This document shows, piece after piece, positions 7,517 through 15,016 of a stretch of DNA of 56,965 nucleotides. Every line of letters starts with the position of its first letter. The stretch's first letter is position 1. The notes beneath the pieces were generated by a model that did not search any database, was not told the origin of the DNA, and worked only from the letters and a program-made list of their open reading frames with translations. This DNA comes from Lachnospiraceae bacterium (GTDB taxonomy: Bacteria > Bacillota > Clostridia > Lachnospirales > Lachnospiraceae): positions 1-56,965 of the forward strand of contig CAJTGD010000037.1 in assembly GCA_910575475.1 (NCBI GenBank), given 5' to 3'. A program made the position numbers and the translations under genes.

Positions 7517-9253
7517 TTACTGCCGGATTTCCTGGATCCCGCTGATATCACTGTCAATGACCAGAGAGTAGTTGGTATAGTATACCACAAAGCCAGGCTT
7601 CCCGCCCTTGGGCTTTTTTACATGCTTTTTCTCCACATAGTCAATCTCCACCTTCTCCACTCCCCGCATACTGGAATAGTAGGCGGCCAGACGGCCAGCT
7701 TCCTCAAAGGTCCGATCCGGCAGTTCATCTCCGTTTGTCTTGACGATGACGTGGGAGCCGGGAGCCTGCTTGACATGGAACCACCAGTCGTTTCCGACGG
7801 CAAGATCAAAGGTAAGCTGATCATTCTGAAAATTATTTTTTCCTACATACATGTGATAGCCGTCGCTGGAAACATAATGCAGGGGCGTGTTTTTGATCTT
7901 CACTTTTTTCTTGGAAAATTTGCGCCGCATCAGTCCGGACGAGATCAGCTCCTCCTTGATCTCTGCCAGATCATCCTCACTCATGGCAATATCCAGGGAG
8001 GTGCGGACGGATTCCAGGTAGGTAATCTCCTCCTGGGTCTCCTGGATCAGGTGGGAGAGAGCCTCATAGGTCCGCTTCAGCTTGTTGTATTTTTCAAAAT
8101 AACGCTGAGAGTTTTCCTGCGCCGTCTTTGTGGGATCCAGCGGAATGGAGACCATCTCATTATTATAATAGTTCAGGGCTTCCAGCTTCTTCGCCCCTTC
8201 TTCCAGGTGATAGCCGTAGGTATTGATCAACTCCCCATAGACTTTGAACTTGTCCCGGTTTTCGGTATCTTTGAGCTGCCGCATCTGCAGGTCGTATTTT
8301 TTCCGGTTCCGCTCCAGGGCAGTCTGGAGGATATGCCGCAGGTCCGTGGATTTCTGGCGGATCCGGGTGATCGTATTTTTCAGGGCATAGTAGGTCTCTA
8401 AAACCCGGGAAATAGAATCAAATTCCACCCGTTCCCATCCCCTCTGGGGCAGAGGCAGGGAGGAAAATTCCTTCGGCTCCTTCCCCTCATAATAGATGGC
8501 CGGAGAAAATTGCTGTTCTCTTACGCCGGAAAAATAGATGTCAAACTGGTTGTAAACATGCCGCAGGATGTCCTCTGAAAATGCAAACGCCGGAAGTCCG
8601 GAATCCACCTGGGCGATGGAGCAGACCGCCTCCGCCGTCACCGGGCTGACTCCGGTAAAGCTGGTATAGACGGCCTTGGAAAGAGGCATCGGCTTTGCAT
8701 GCAATACCCGGGAAAAGGTTTCAAAATCCACGGACAGCGGATCCTGCTTCTCCATGGTATCCGGGACGAAATAGGACCGCCCGGGGAGCACCTCCCGAAC
8801 CGAACTCATCTGGGCGGACACATGCTTGATGCTGTCGATGATGGTGCCGTCCTCCGTGCAGAAGATGATGTTGCTGTGCTTGCCCATGATCTCCACGATC
8901 AGGTCCTTCCGGCACAGGTCGCCCAGTTCGTCGAGATGCTCGATGGTAAAGTGGATGATCCGCTCGAGCCTGGGCTGGTAAATATCCACGATCCGTCCGT
9001 TTGCAATGTGCTTGCGCAAAAGCATGCAGAAATTGGGGGCGGTCATGGGACTTGTCTTATTGGACTCCGTCAGATAGACCAGCGGCAGGGACGCGCTGGC
9101 GGACAGATAGAGCCGTTTCTGCCCGGCGGTAGTCTTGATGGTCAAAAGCAGTTCATCCGCTTCCGGCTGGGCGATCTTCGCGATCCTTCCGCCCAGAAGC
9201 TGTTCTTTTAATTCGTGGACCAGGTTCGCCACGACAATTCCGTCAAAAGCCAT
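7517..9253 (-). CDS. rqcH: Ribosome quality control protein RqcH (NFACT family)
   Basis: This 578-residue protein belongs to the NFACT/Rqc2 family, formerly called fibronectin-binding proteins. Known members bind stalled 50S-peptidyl-tRNA complexes and add C-terminal alanine tails that mark nascent chains for degradation. The N-terminal NFACT-N domain (about 1-260), a central coiled-coil arm (about 285-430) and the NFACT-R domain with GNDWWFHVKQAPGSHVI near residue 490 are all visible. The frame extends five codons further to a GTG. That GTG is itself part of the ribosome site GTGAGG, so the ATG at 9253 is the start. The gene is monocistronic and followed by a terminator. Confidence 0.93.
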   Translation of the reverse strand: MAFDGIVVANLVHELKEQLLGGRIAKIAQPEADELLLTIKTTAGQKRLYLSASASLPLVYLTESNKTSPMTAPNFCMLLRKHIANGRIVDIYQPRLERIIHFTIEHLDELGDLCRKDLIVEIMGKHSNIIFCTEDGTIIDSIKHVSAQMSSVREVLPGRSYFVPDTMEKQDPLSVDFETFSRVLHAKPMPLSKAVYTSFTGVSPVTAEAVCSIAQVDSGLPAFAFSEDILRHVYNQFDIYFSGVREQQFSPAIYYEGKEPKEFSSLPLPQRGWERVEFDSISRVLETYYALKNTITRIRQKSTDLRHILQTALERNRKKYDLQMRQLKDTENRDKFKVYGELINTYGYHLEEGAKKLEALNYYNNEMVSIPLDPTKTAQENSQRYFEKYNKLKRTYEALSHLIQETQEEITYLESVRTSLDIAMSEDDLAEIKEELISSGLMRRKFSKKKVKIKNTPLHYVSSDGYHMYVGKNNFQNDQLTFDLAVGNDWWFHVKQAPGSHVIVKTNGDELPDRTFEEAGRLAAYYSSMRGVEKVEIDYVEKKHVKKPKGGKPGFVVYYTNYSLVIDSDISGIQEIRQ

Positions 9254-9274
9254 AATGTATAACCTCACTTCTTT

Positions 9275-9303
9275 TTAATACCATCGTATGCAGAAAGGCT
9301 GCC
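9275..9303. repeat. Dispersed 29-base repeat, copy 1
   Basis: TTAATACCATCGTATGCAGA and the following 9 bases recur at 31325-31353 with 26 of 29 identities. This copy lies between rqcH and the orphan 509-codon gene; the other lies just after the rny terminator. The meaning is unknown. Confidence 0.6.
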
Positions 9304-9431
9304 AGTGGCAGGCTTTCTGTATCGACTTTTTCTGTTTTTTCAAGGGTTGTAGTTCCCAAACCTACGATTTAATAACTATAACATAGCGCAGCTTATAGCT
9401 GCAATCAAACGTTTTAAGTCTATTCCAAACA

Positions 9432-9446
9432 AAAGGATCATCCTAT
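9432..9446 (+). promoter_or_regulatory. Palindromic box at the -35 region of the orphan gene
   Basis: AAAGGATCATCCTAT contains the palindrome AGGATCATCCT and covers the -35 position for the -10 box at 9462-9467. A near-identical box (AAAGGATGATCCTAT, 14 of 15) lies exactly 100 bases downstream at 9532-9546, where it forms the ribosome site and start codon. Placement of the two suggests a self-regulatory site, by inference. Confidence 0.5.
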
Positions 9447-9457
9447 TGCTGATGCAT

Positions 9458-9467
9458 GTGCTATAAT
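9458..9467 (+). promoter_or_regulatory. Extended -10 promoter of the orphan 509-codon gene
   Basis: GTGCTATAAT gives a perfect TATAAT (9462-9467) with an upstream TG at 9459-9460, the extended -10 form. No -35 box of standard sequence is present at 17 bases. Transcription should start near 9474. Confidence 0.6.
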
Positions 9468-9544
9468 GCATTTACGGTATCTGTGTACCAATCATTCATC
9501 GGGAACTAAATTCCCCAGTAGCATTCACACGAAAGGATGATCCT

Positions 9545-11074
9545 ATGAACACTATATTAGAACAATTTAAAGATAAAATCAATGGCACATTTGCATTTTT
9601 TGACAGAATGATCATCAAAGGTCATATCCGTCAGTTCTTCTCTGCCTCTGGCAAAGGGTTTTTCCTTTCGGAACAAAATGTTTTGCTGAAAGATTTTTCC
9701 GCCTATGCCAGCCAGGTGACCTCTGATCTTGTTGCCTATGTTGAAAAAATGGCTGAGGAAACGCACCGCCCCCTGCGGTATCTTACCTCCGCAAAAATCC
9801 CGAAGGAACAGACAGCCATGGGGATTTTAAAGGATGACCCGGTAGAAGAGGGATTAGTCTGTATTCTTTCTGTTGTCGAATACTGCCAGACACTTCAGCC
9901 CATTAAGAACAGGGATGGCAGGCTGGAGCTGCGCAGTGTCGACCGAAAATGCAAATACTACTACTTATATTACCTGGATAAGCATTTTGGCTTCATGCAT
10001 GTGAAACTGCAGACATGGTTTCCGTTCCTTATCCAGGTCTACATCAATGGACGTGAAATGATGAAGCATGTTTTCGATGAAAACGGGATCACGTACAAGA
10101 TGTATGATAATTCTTTTTACGAGATCAGTGACATTGCGAAAGCACAGGAGCTTGCAGACAAGTTTGATTCCAAATCCCTCTGCCGCCAGCTTGATCTCTT
10201 TGCACATAAAGTGAACCCTTATCTTGATACCATCGAAAAAACATTCCACCAGGGTTATTACTGGTGTGTAGATCAATGCGAGTTCGCAACCGATGTCATG
10301 TTTAAAAGCCGTGAGGCTCTGGAGGATATCTATCCATCCCTGGTTGGGCACGCATTCTACGACTTCAAATGCACCGATGTTTTTTCCTTTCTCGGGCGTA
10401 AACTTGACCCCAGGTTTCAGGGAGAAGCAGTCTCCGATTACCGTAAACGTCCGGCTGGCTGGAGGATAAAATTCAAAATGAAGTCAAACAGTATCAAGAT
10501 GTATGATAAATTCAGCTGCCTGCGTGTGGAAATGACAATCAATGACCCAAGGGAATTTAAGGTTTATAAGGATGTCCGCCATCAGGACGGGACGGTCTCC
10601 AAACGCTGGGTTCCCATGGGGAAAGCCATTTCCAACCTGTACCGGTATGCTGAAGTGTCAAAAGCTGCAAACAGAAGATTTTTGGATTCCCTGCGGAACA
10701 TCGTCCCGGCAGGCAGCATTGAACGGGAGATCAATGAAGTTTGTGGGAAAAAGACTGTCCGCGGGAAAACCGTCACCGGTTACAATGTCTGGTCGAAAGA
10801 AACCATGCAGTTGTTTGAGACAATTTCGGATGGGAAATATCTCATCCGCGGCTTTACAAATAAGGATATACGGGCCATTCTGTACCCCAAAATCCATACT
10901 GAAAAGAAGGTGCGTGGAAAAATGAGCCGCACACTGTCCAAACTCCGTGCGCATGGCTTGATACGGAAAATCCCCCATTCCCGAAAATATCTTGTGACAG
11001 ATAAGGGACGCCGCATCATGGGAGCATTGATTGAAACGAAACGGAAACTATACCCAGATTTAGCAGCTTCTTAA
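9545..11074 (+). CDS. Orphan 509-residue protein with C-terminal winged helix; possible mobile or selfish gene
   Basis: I cannot assign a function. Conserved-looking segments are FFDRMIIKGHIRQF (residues 18-31), EEGLVCILSVVEYC (about 100), YYYLYYLDKHFGFMHVKLQT (about 140-160), QVYINGRE, YYWCVDQCEFATDVMF (about 240) and NSIKMYDKFSCLRVEMTIND (about 320). The last 70 residues read as a winged helix-turn-helix (RTLSKLRAHGLIRKI). From memory, similar proteins recur, often in several copies, in unrelated bacteria and archaea without a named domain; I could not check this. The gene stands alone between rqcH and a phosphatase gene, with non-coding flanks of about 290 and 308 bases, its own promoter and a ribosome site within a repeated palindrome. 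Its codons look more A/T-rich than its neighbours', which suggests transfer. No known transposase signature was found. Confidence 0.8.
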   Translation: MNTILEQFKDKINGTFAFFDRMIIKGHIRQFFSASGKGFFLSEQNVLLKDFSAYASQVTSDLVAYVEKMAEETHRPLRYLTSAKIPKEQTAMGILKDDPVEEGLVCILSVVEYCQTLQPIKNRDGRLELRSVDRKCKYYYLYYLDKHFGFMHVKLQTWFPFLIQVYINGREMMKHVFDENGITYKMYDNSFYEISDIAKAQELADKFDSKSLCRQLDLFAHKVNPYLDTIEKTFHQGYYWCVDQCEFATDVMFKSREALEDIYPSLVGHAFYDFKCTDVFSFLGRKLDPRFQGEAVSDYRKRPAGWRIKFKMKSNSIKMYDKFSCLRVEMTINDPREFKVYKDVRHQDGTVSKRWVPMGKAISNLYRYAEVSKAANRRFLDSLRNIVPAGSIEREINEVCGKKTVRGKTVTGYNVWSKETMQLFETISDGKYLIRGFTNKDIRAILYPKIHTEKKVRGKMSRTLSKLRAHGLIRKIPHSRKYLVTDKGRRIMGALIETKRKLYPDLAAS

Positions 11075-11099
11075 CAGCCACCTGAAATAAAAGCTTTGA

Positions 11100-11122
11100 A
11101 AAGCCTGCCTTTTTGACAGGCC
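11100..11122 (+). terminator. Hairpin after the orphan gene
   Basis: AGCCTGCC and GACAGGC form a short stem around a T-rich loop, 25 bases after the stop codon. AAAGCCTGCC (11100-11109) is also an exact inverted copy of GGCAGGCTTT (9307-9316) on the other side of the gene. The hairpin may be a terminator, an element end, or both. The rest of the 308-base gap to the next gene holds only the phosphatase promoter. Confidence 0.4.
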
Positions 11123-11279
11123 GAATACTTGTACCTAAATTTATCTTTTGATGTTTTTTATTGATGTTCTGTTAAGTGAATATCATACATTGTAGAGCTT
11201 GTCTATGCAAAAACAAACATTAGTTCGCACTGCTGGAGACGGGTAGGGATAAATTTTTTGCAGAAGTTCCAATACGTAA

Positions 11280-11308
11280 TTGTTCATATTATGGAAATGT
11301 GGTATGAT
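11280..11308 (+). promoter_or_regulatory. Promoter of the histidine phosphatase gene
   Basis: TTGTTC (11280-11285), a 17-base spacer and TATGAT (11303-11308) form a good sigma-A promoter about 75 bases before the start codon. Confidence 0.65.
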
Positions 11309-11382
11309 TCGTATAAATGGAAATGTGAGAGGATTGTTTGTGTAAATACATAGGAAGCATCAGCAGACAAGGGAGACAGAAG

Positions 11383-12027
11383 ATGAAATTATATATTGTA
11401 CGACACGGAGAAACAGATTGGAATAAGGCACGCAGGGTACAGGGCTTCTCGGATATTCCGTTGAATGAATACGGAAGGCACCTGGCACGCGAGACAGCGG
11501 AGGGGATGAAGGACATTCCCTTTGACCTGGCTTACACAAGCCCGCTGATCCGGGCGCGTGAAACGGCCGAGATCATACTGGCGGGCAGGGAGATCCCTCT
11601 CATTGAATCCAACGGAATCAAGGAAATGGGATTCGGAGAATATGAGGGCATGTGCATCAGCGGAAAAGAAAAAGCGCCGGAAAGTGAAGCGTTTAAAAAA
11701 TTCTTTATTGATACAGGGAATTTTGTCCCGGCAAAGGGCGGAGAGAGTATATCAGACATTATGGAGCGGACCGGACAATTCTTAAAAGAGCTGTGTGAAA
11801 ATCAGGAGCTGCAGGGGAAGCAGATCCTGCTGTCCACACATGGCGCCGCCATGACCGCGTTGCTGAACCATATCCGGGGGAATCTGAACGCTGCGGATTT
11901 CTGGAAGTGGCAGGTTCCGGCGAATTGTGCGGTGACCACCGTTGACGTGAGTGACGGAGTGCTGGTGATCGCGGAAGAGAGCAAGGTTTATTACAAAGAT
12001 CCTGTGAAACGGTGGAGTGTAGAATAA
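11383..12027 (+). CDS. Histidine phosphatase family protein (phosphoglycerate mutase-like)
   Basis: This 214-residue protein belongs to the branch-1 histidine phosphatases. The catalytic motif RHGETDWN is at residues 7-14, the second arginine is in SPLIRARETA, and the second catalytic histidine is in STHGAAMT near residue 155. Members include broad-specificity phosphatases, alpha-ribazole phosphatase and cofactor-dependent phosphoglycerate mutase. Since a cofactor-independent mutase (gpmI) is encoded at 48382, a phosphatase role is more likely here. The frame runs upstream to a TTG at 11338. The ATG at 11383 follows GGGAG and gives the standard MKLYIVRHGET start. It is monocistronic, with its own promoter and terminator. 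Confidence 0.88.
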   Translation: MKLYIVRHGETDWNKARRVQGFSDIPLNEYGRHLARETAEGMKDIPFDLAYTSPLIRARETAEIILAGREIPLIESNGIKEMGFGEYEGMCISGKEKAPESEAFKKFFIDTGNFVPAKGGESISDIMERTGQFLKELCENQELQGKQILLSTHGAAMTALLNHIRGNLNAADFWKWQVPANCAVTTVDVSDGVLVIAEESKVYYKDPVKRWSVE

Positions 12028-12033
12028 AGAAAA

Positions 12034-12060
12034 CCCCCGCGGCCGCGGGGGCATTTTTAT
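12034..12060 (+). terminator. Intrinsic terminator of the histidine phosphatase gene
   Basis: CCCCCGCGGCCGCGGGGG (12034-12051) forms a strong G/C stem followed by CATTTTTAT, six bases after the stop codon. Confidence 0.92.
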
Positions 12061-12097
12061 TCAATAGGCAGGAGTGCGCGTCAGGACGCACACTTTT

Positions 12098-13732
12098 TTA
12101 ATCCTCTTCTTCCACCTGTACCGTATACGTATGCCGTTTTCTCGCCATCTCGTCATTTGCCAGATATTCGTCGTAGGTCGTGATCTTGTCGATCAGCTTG
12201 CCCCCCGGTACGATCTCCATGATCCGGTTGGCTGTTGTCTGGACGATCTGATGGTCCCGGGAGGTGAACAGAAGCACACCCGGGAATTTGATCATCCCGT
12301 TATTCAGCGATGTGATCGCCTCCATATCCAGATGATTGGTGGGCTCGTCGAAGAGCAGCACATTGGCACCGGAGATCATCATCTTGGACAGCAGGCACCG
12401 CACCTTTTCTCCTCCGGAAAGTACCTTCAGCCGTTTCACGCCGTCTTCTCCGCCGAACAGCATCCGGCCTAAGAAACCACGGACATAGGTGACATCCTTG
12501 TTCTCGGAATACTGGGTGAGCCATTCCGTGATGGTGTAATCGCTGTCAAATTCCTCTCCGAAATCCTTCGGGAAATACGCCTGGGAGGTAGTGATCCCCC
12601 ACTTGTAGGTTCCCTCGTCCGGCTCCATCTCGCCGATCAGAATCTTGAACAAGACCGTCTTGGCAAGCTCATTGCTGCCCACAAAAGCTACCTTGTCATC
12701 GTGGCCCAGCGTAAAGGTCAGGTTGTCCAGGACCTTTTCTCCATCAATGGTCTTAGAAAGCCCTTCTACAGCCAGCACTTCATTGCCAATCTCACGGTTC
12801 GGCCGGAAGTCGATGTAGGGGTACTTCCGGCTGGACGGCTTGATTTCATCCAGCTGGATCTTTTCCAGGGCACGCTTCCTGGAGGTAGCCTGCTTGGACT
12901 TGGACGCGTTGGCACTGAATCGGGAAATAAATTCCTGCAGCTCCTTGATCTTTTCTTCCTTCTTTTTATTCGCTTCCTTCATCTGCCGGATAATGAGCTG
13001 GCTGGACTCATACCAGAAGTCATAGTTTCCGGCGTAGAGCTGGATCTTACCGTAGTCGATGTCCGCAATCTGGGTGCAGACCTTGTTCAGGAAATAACGG
13101 TCATGGGAAACCACGATCACCGTATTTTCAAAATTGATCAAAAATTCCTCCAGCCATGCGATGGCGTCCAGGTCCAAATGGTTGGTAGGCTCGTCCAGCA
13201 GCAGGATATCCGGGTTGCCGAACAATGCCTGCGCCAGCAGCACCTTGACTTTCTCCGGACCGGTCAGGTCCCTCACGGCTTTGTAATGAAGCTCCGTATC
13301 GATCCCCAAGCCGTTCAGCAGGGCGGCAGCGTCGGATTCCGCCTCCCAGCCGTTCATGGTAGCAAATTCCCCTTCCAGCTCGCTGGCCTTGATCCCATCC
13401 TCATCGGTGAAATCCTCTTTCGCATAGATGGCGTCTTTTTCCTTCATGATCTCATAAAGGCGGGCATTTCCCATAATGACCGTGTCCAGAACGGGATATT
13501 CGTCGTACTTGGACTGGTCCTGCTGCAGGAAGGAGAGACGTTCTCCCGGAGTAATGGCGATCTCCCCGTTGGTCGGCTCGAGCTGCCCGGACAGGATCTT
13601 CAAAAAGGTAGACTTTCCCGCGCCGTTGGCGCCGATGATGCCGTAGCAGTTTCCTTCGGTGAATTTGATGTTCACATCTTCAAATAATGCTTTTTTTCCA
13701 ACTCTTAATGTAATATTATTTGCACTGATCAT
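12098..13732 (-). CDS. ykpA: ABC-F type ATPase of the YkpA/YbiT group
   Basis: This 544-residue soluble protein has two ABC ATPase domains and no membrane segments, as in ABC-F proteins that act on the ribosome. Domain 1 has Walker A GANGAGKS near residue 34 and DEPTNHLDLDAIAW near 190. The linker KSKQATSRKRALEKI near 290 is typical of the YkpA type. Domain 2 has a normal signature (LSGGEKVRCLLSK) and Walker B (FDEPTNHLD), but its Walker A reads GSNELAKT and its H-loop reads TSRDHQ. The domain 1 signature is LTGPEKVK. As I recall, the changed second Walker A is usual for this group. Target specificity (translation factor or antibiotic protection) cannot be decided. Confidence 0.9.
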   Translation of the reverse strand: MISANNITLRVGKKALFEDVNIKFTEGNCYGIIGANGAGKSTFLKILSGQLEPTNGEIAITPGERLSFLQQDQSKYDEYPVLDTVIMGNARLYEIMKEKDAIYAKEDFTDEDGIKASELEGEFATMNGWEAESDAAALLNGLGIDTELHYKAVRDLTGPEKVKVLLAQALFGNPDILLLDEPTNHLDLDAIAWLEEFLINFENTVIVVSHDRYFLNKVCTQIADIDYGKIQLYAGNYDFWYESSQLIIRQMKEANKKKEEKIKELQEFISRFSANASKSKQATSRKRALEKIQLDEIKPSSRKYPYIDFRPNREIGNEVLAVEGLSKTIDGEKVLDNLTFTLGHDDKVAFVGSNELAKTVLFKILIGEMEPDEGTYKWGITTSQAYFPKDFGEEFDSDYTITEWLTQYSENKDVTYVRGFLGRMLFGGEDGVKRLKVLSGGEKVRCLLSKMMISGANVLLFDEPTNHLDMEAITSLNNGMIKFPGVLLFTSRDHQIVQTTANRIMEIVPGGKLIDKITTYDEYLANDEMARKRHTYTVQVEEED

Positions 13733-13806
13733 ACTGTAAACCCTCTGCTTTTCTAAATCTTTATCAGGCGGGATCCGCCCGCGTGTTTTACTGTCACTTC
13801 CTCTAT

Positions 13807-13834
13807 ATTATACATAAAACCTTTTGTTTTTCAA
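13807..13834 (-). promoter_or_regulatory. Promoter of the ABC-F gene
   Basis: On the minus strand TTGAAA (13834-13829), a 16-base spacer and TATAAT (13812-13807) precede a leader of about 70 nt. The leader holds a small G/C hairpin (GGCGG with CCGCC, near 13770-13785). Confidence 0.65.
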
Positions 13835-13895
13835 GGAAAATCATCGCGCCATTTACAATTTCAATAAAAAGGTCTACTTAAAGGAGGGATTGTGT

Positions 13896-13903
13896 GCTAT
13901 AAT
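13896..13903 (+). promoter_or_regulatory. Extended -10 promoter of the patatin-like gene
   Basis: TGCTATAAT contains a perfect TATAAT at 13898-13903 with an extended TGn just before it. The -35 region is weak. It points toward the gene at 14071, leaving a leader of about 160 nt. I see nothing else in this 338-base gap beyond the ABC-F promoter. Confidence 0.55.
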
Positions 13904-14070
13904 TGGAAGAAATTGATTCGGGATCAGCAGAAAAATGACAGATACAGACGAGTCAGGAGATGTCAGATGTTTTCCGCGGATCCTGAATCCTACATATGAA
14001 AAGAGGCGTCTTGCAGATAAAAAACGAAGAGAGAACAAAACAGTAAAATGATCAGAAGCGAGGTTTTAAT

Positions 14071-14928
14071 ATGCAGAAAGCAACAATGATCCTGGAGGGC
14101 GGGGCGACAAGAGGGGTATTTACCTCAGGAGTCCTGGATTATCTGATGGAGCAGGACCTTTATATATCCCACGTCATCGGCGTGTCCGCAGGCTCCTGCA
14201 ACGCGGTGGATTATGTGTCAAGACAGCCCGGCAGGACAAGGGATTGTATGATCCTGACAGACAAAAAGGATGATTATGTCCACGGGTTCCGGAAGGCGAT
14301 CAAGGAAAAAAGTCTTATGAATATGGATATGATCTTTGACACCTATCCCAATGAGACATTTCCCTTTGATTTTGAGACGTATTTCCAGTCGGAGATAAAG
14401 TGCGAGATCGTAGCGACGAACTGCCTCACCGGAAAGGCGGAATATCTGGATGAACGGCAGGACAGGGCGAGGCTGATGAAGCTATGCAGGGCATCCTGCA
14501 GCATGCCGCTTTTGACTCCCATTGTGAGGGTGGACGGGGTTCCCTATCTGGACGGCGGCCTGGCGGATTCGGTGCCCATTCAGCGGGCACTGACCTATGG
14601 GAACCGGAAGATCGTGGTGATCCTGACCCGGAATCCGGGATACCGGAAAAAGAGGGTGTCCAAGGGGATGGCAAGGGTCTATCGGGAGGCGTACCGGTCC
14701 TACCCCGATCTGCTGAGGGCCATTATGACAAGAAGCCTGTATTATAACCGCACGATGGAACAGATCGAACGCCTGGAAGAGGAAGGCAGGATCTTCGTCC
14801 TGCGGCCCCAGGTGAAAACGGTGTCCCGGCTGGAGCGCAATGCAGAGATCCTGACAGGCTTTTACGAGCACGGCTATCACCTGATGGGGCGGGAATATGA
14901 CCGCCTGACGGAATATTTGGAGAGATAA
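14071..14928 (+). CDS. Patatin-like phospholipase
   Basis: This 285-residue protein is a predicted cytoplasmic serine lipase or acyl hydrolase. It has the oxyanion loop GGATRG (residues 10-15), the nucleophile elbow GVSAGS (about 37-42) and the catalytic aspartate in DGGLADS (about 165). It therefore has the complete Ser-Asp dyad of bacterial patatins of the YjjU type. Physiological substrates of this group are not defined. The ATG follows GAAGCGAGGTTTTAAT. ppk lies 88 bases downstream in the same direction. Confidence 0.88.
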   Translation: MQKATMILEGGATRGVFTSGVLDYLMEQDLYISHVIGVSAGSCNAVDYVSRQPGRTRDCMILTDKKDDYVHGFRKAIKEKSLMNMDMIFDTYPNETFPFDFETYFQSEIKCEIVATNCLTGKAEYLDERQDRARLMKLCRASCSMPLLTPIVRVDGVPYLDGGLADSVPIQRALTYGNRKIVVILTRNPGYRKKRVSKGMARVYREAYRSYPDLLRAIMTRSLYYNRTMEQIERLEEEGRIFVLRPQVKTVSRLERNAEILTGFYEHGYHLMGREYDRLTEYLER

Positions 14929-15016
14929 ATTCTGCACAAGGAAGAATATCTGTCCTGCAATCATGGACGCATATCGTCCGATCAGGCAGGATTTATGAAA
15001 CCAGGAGGAAAAGAAG

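Noticed and set aside
11383..12027. The histidine phosphatase as glycolytic phosphoglycerate mutase
   Set aside because: gpmI is present with the glycolysis genes, and this protein stands alone and lacks clear GpmA-specific segments.
12701..13687. Plus-strand ORF of 328 codons inside the ABC-F gene
   Set aside because: It is a shadow of the minus-strand coding sequence, which carries all ABC motifs.
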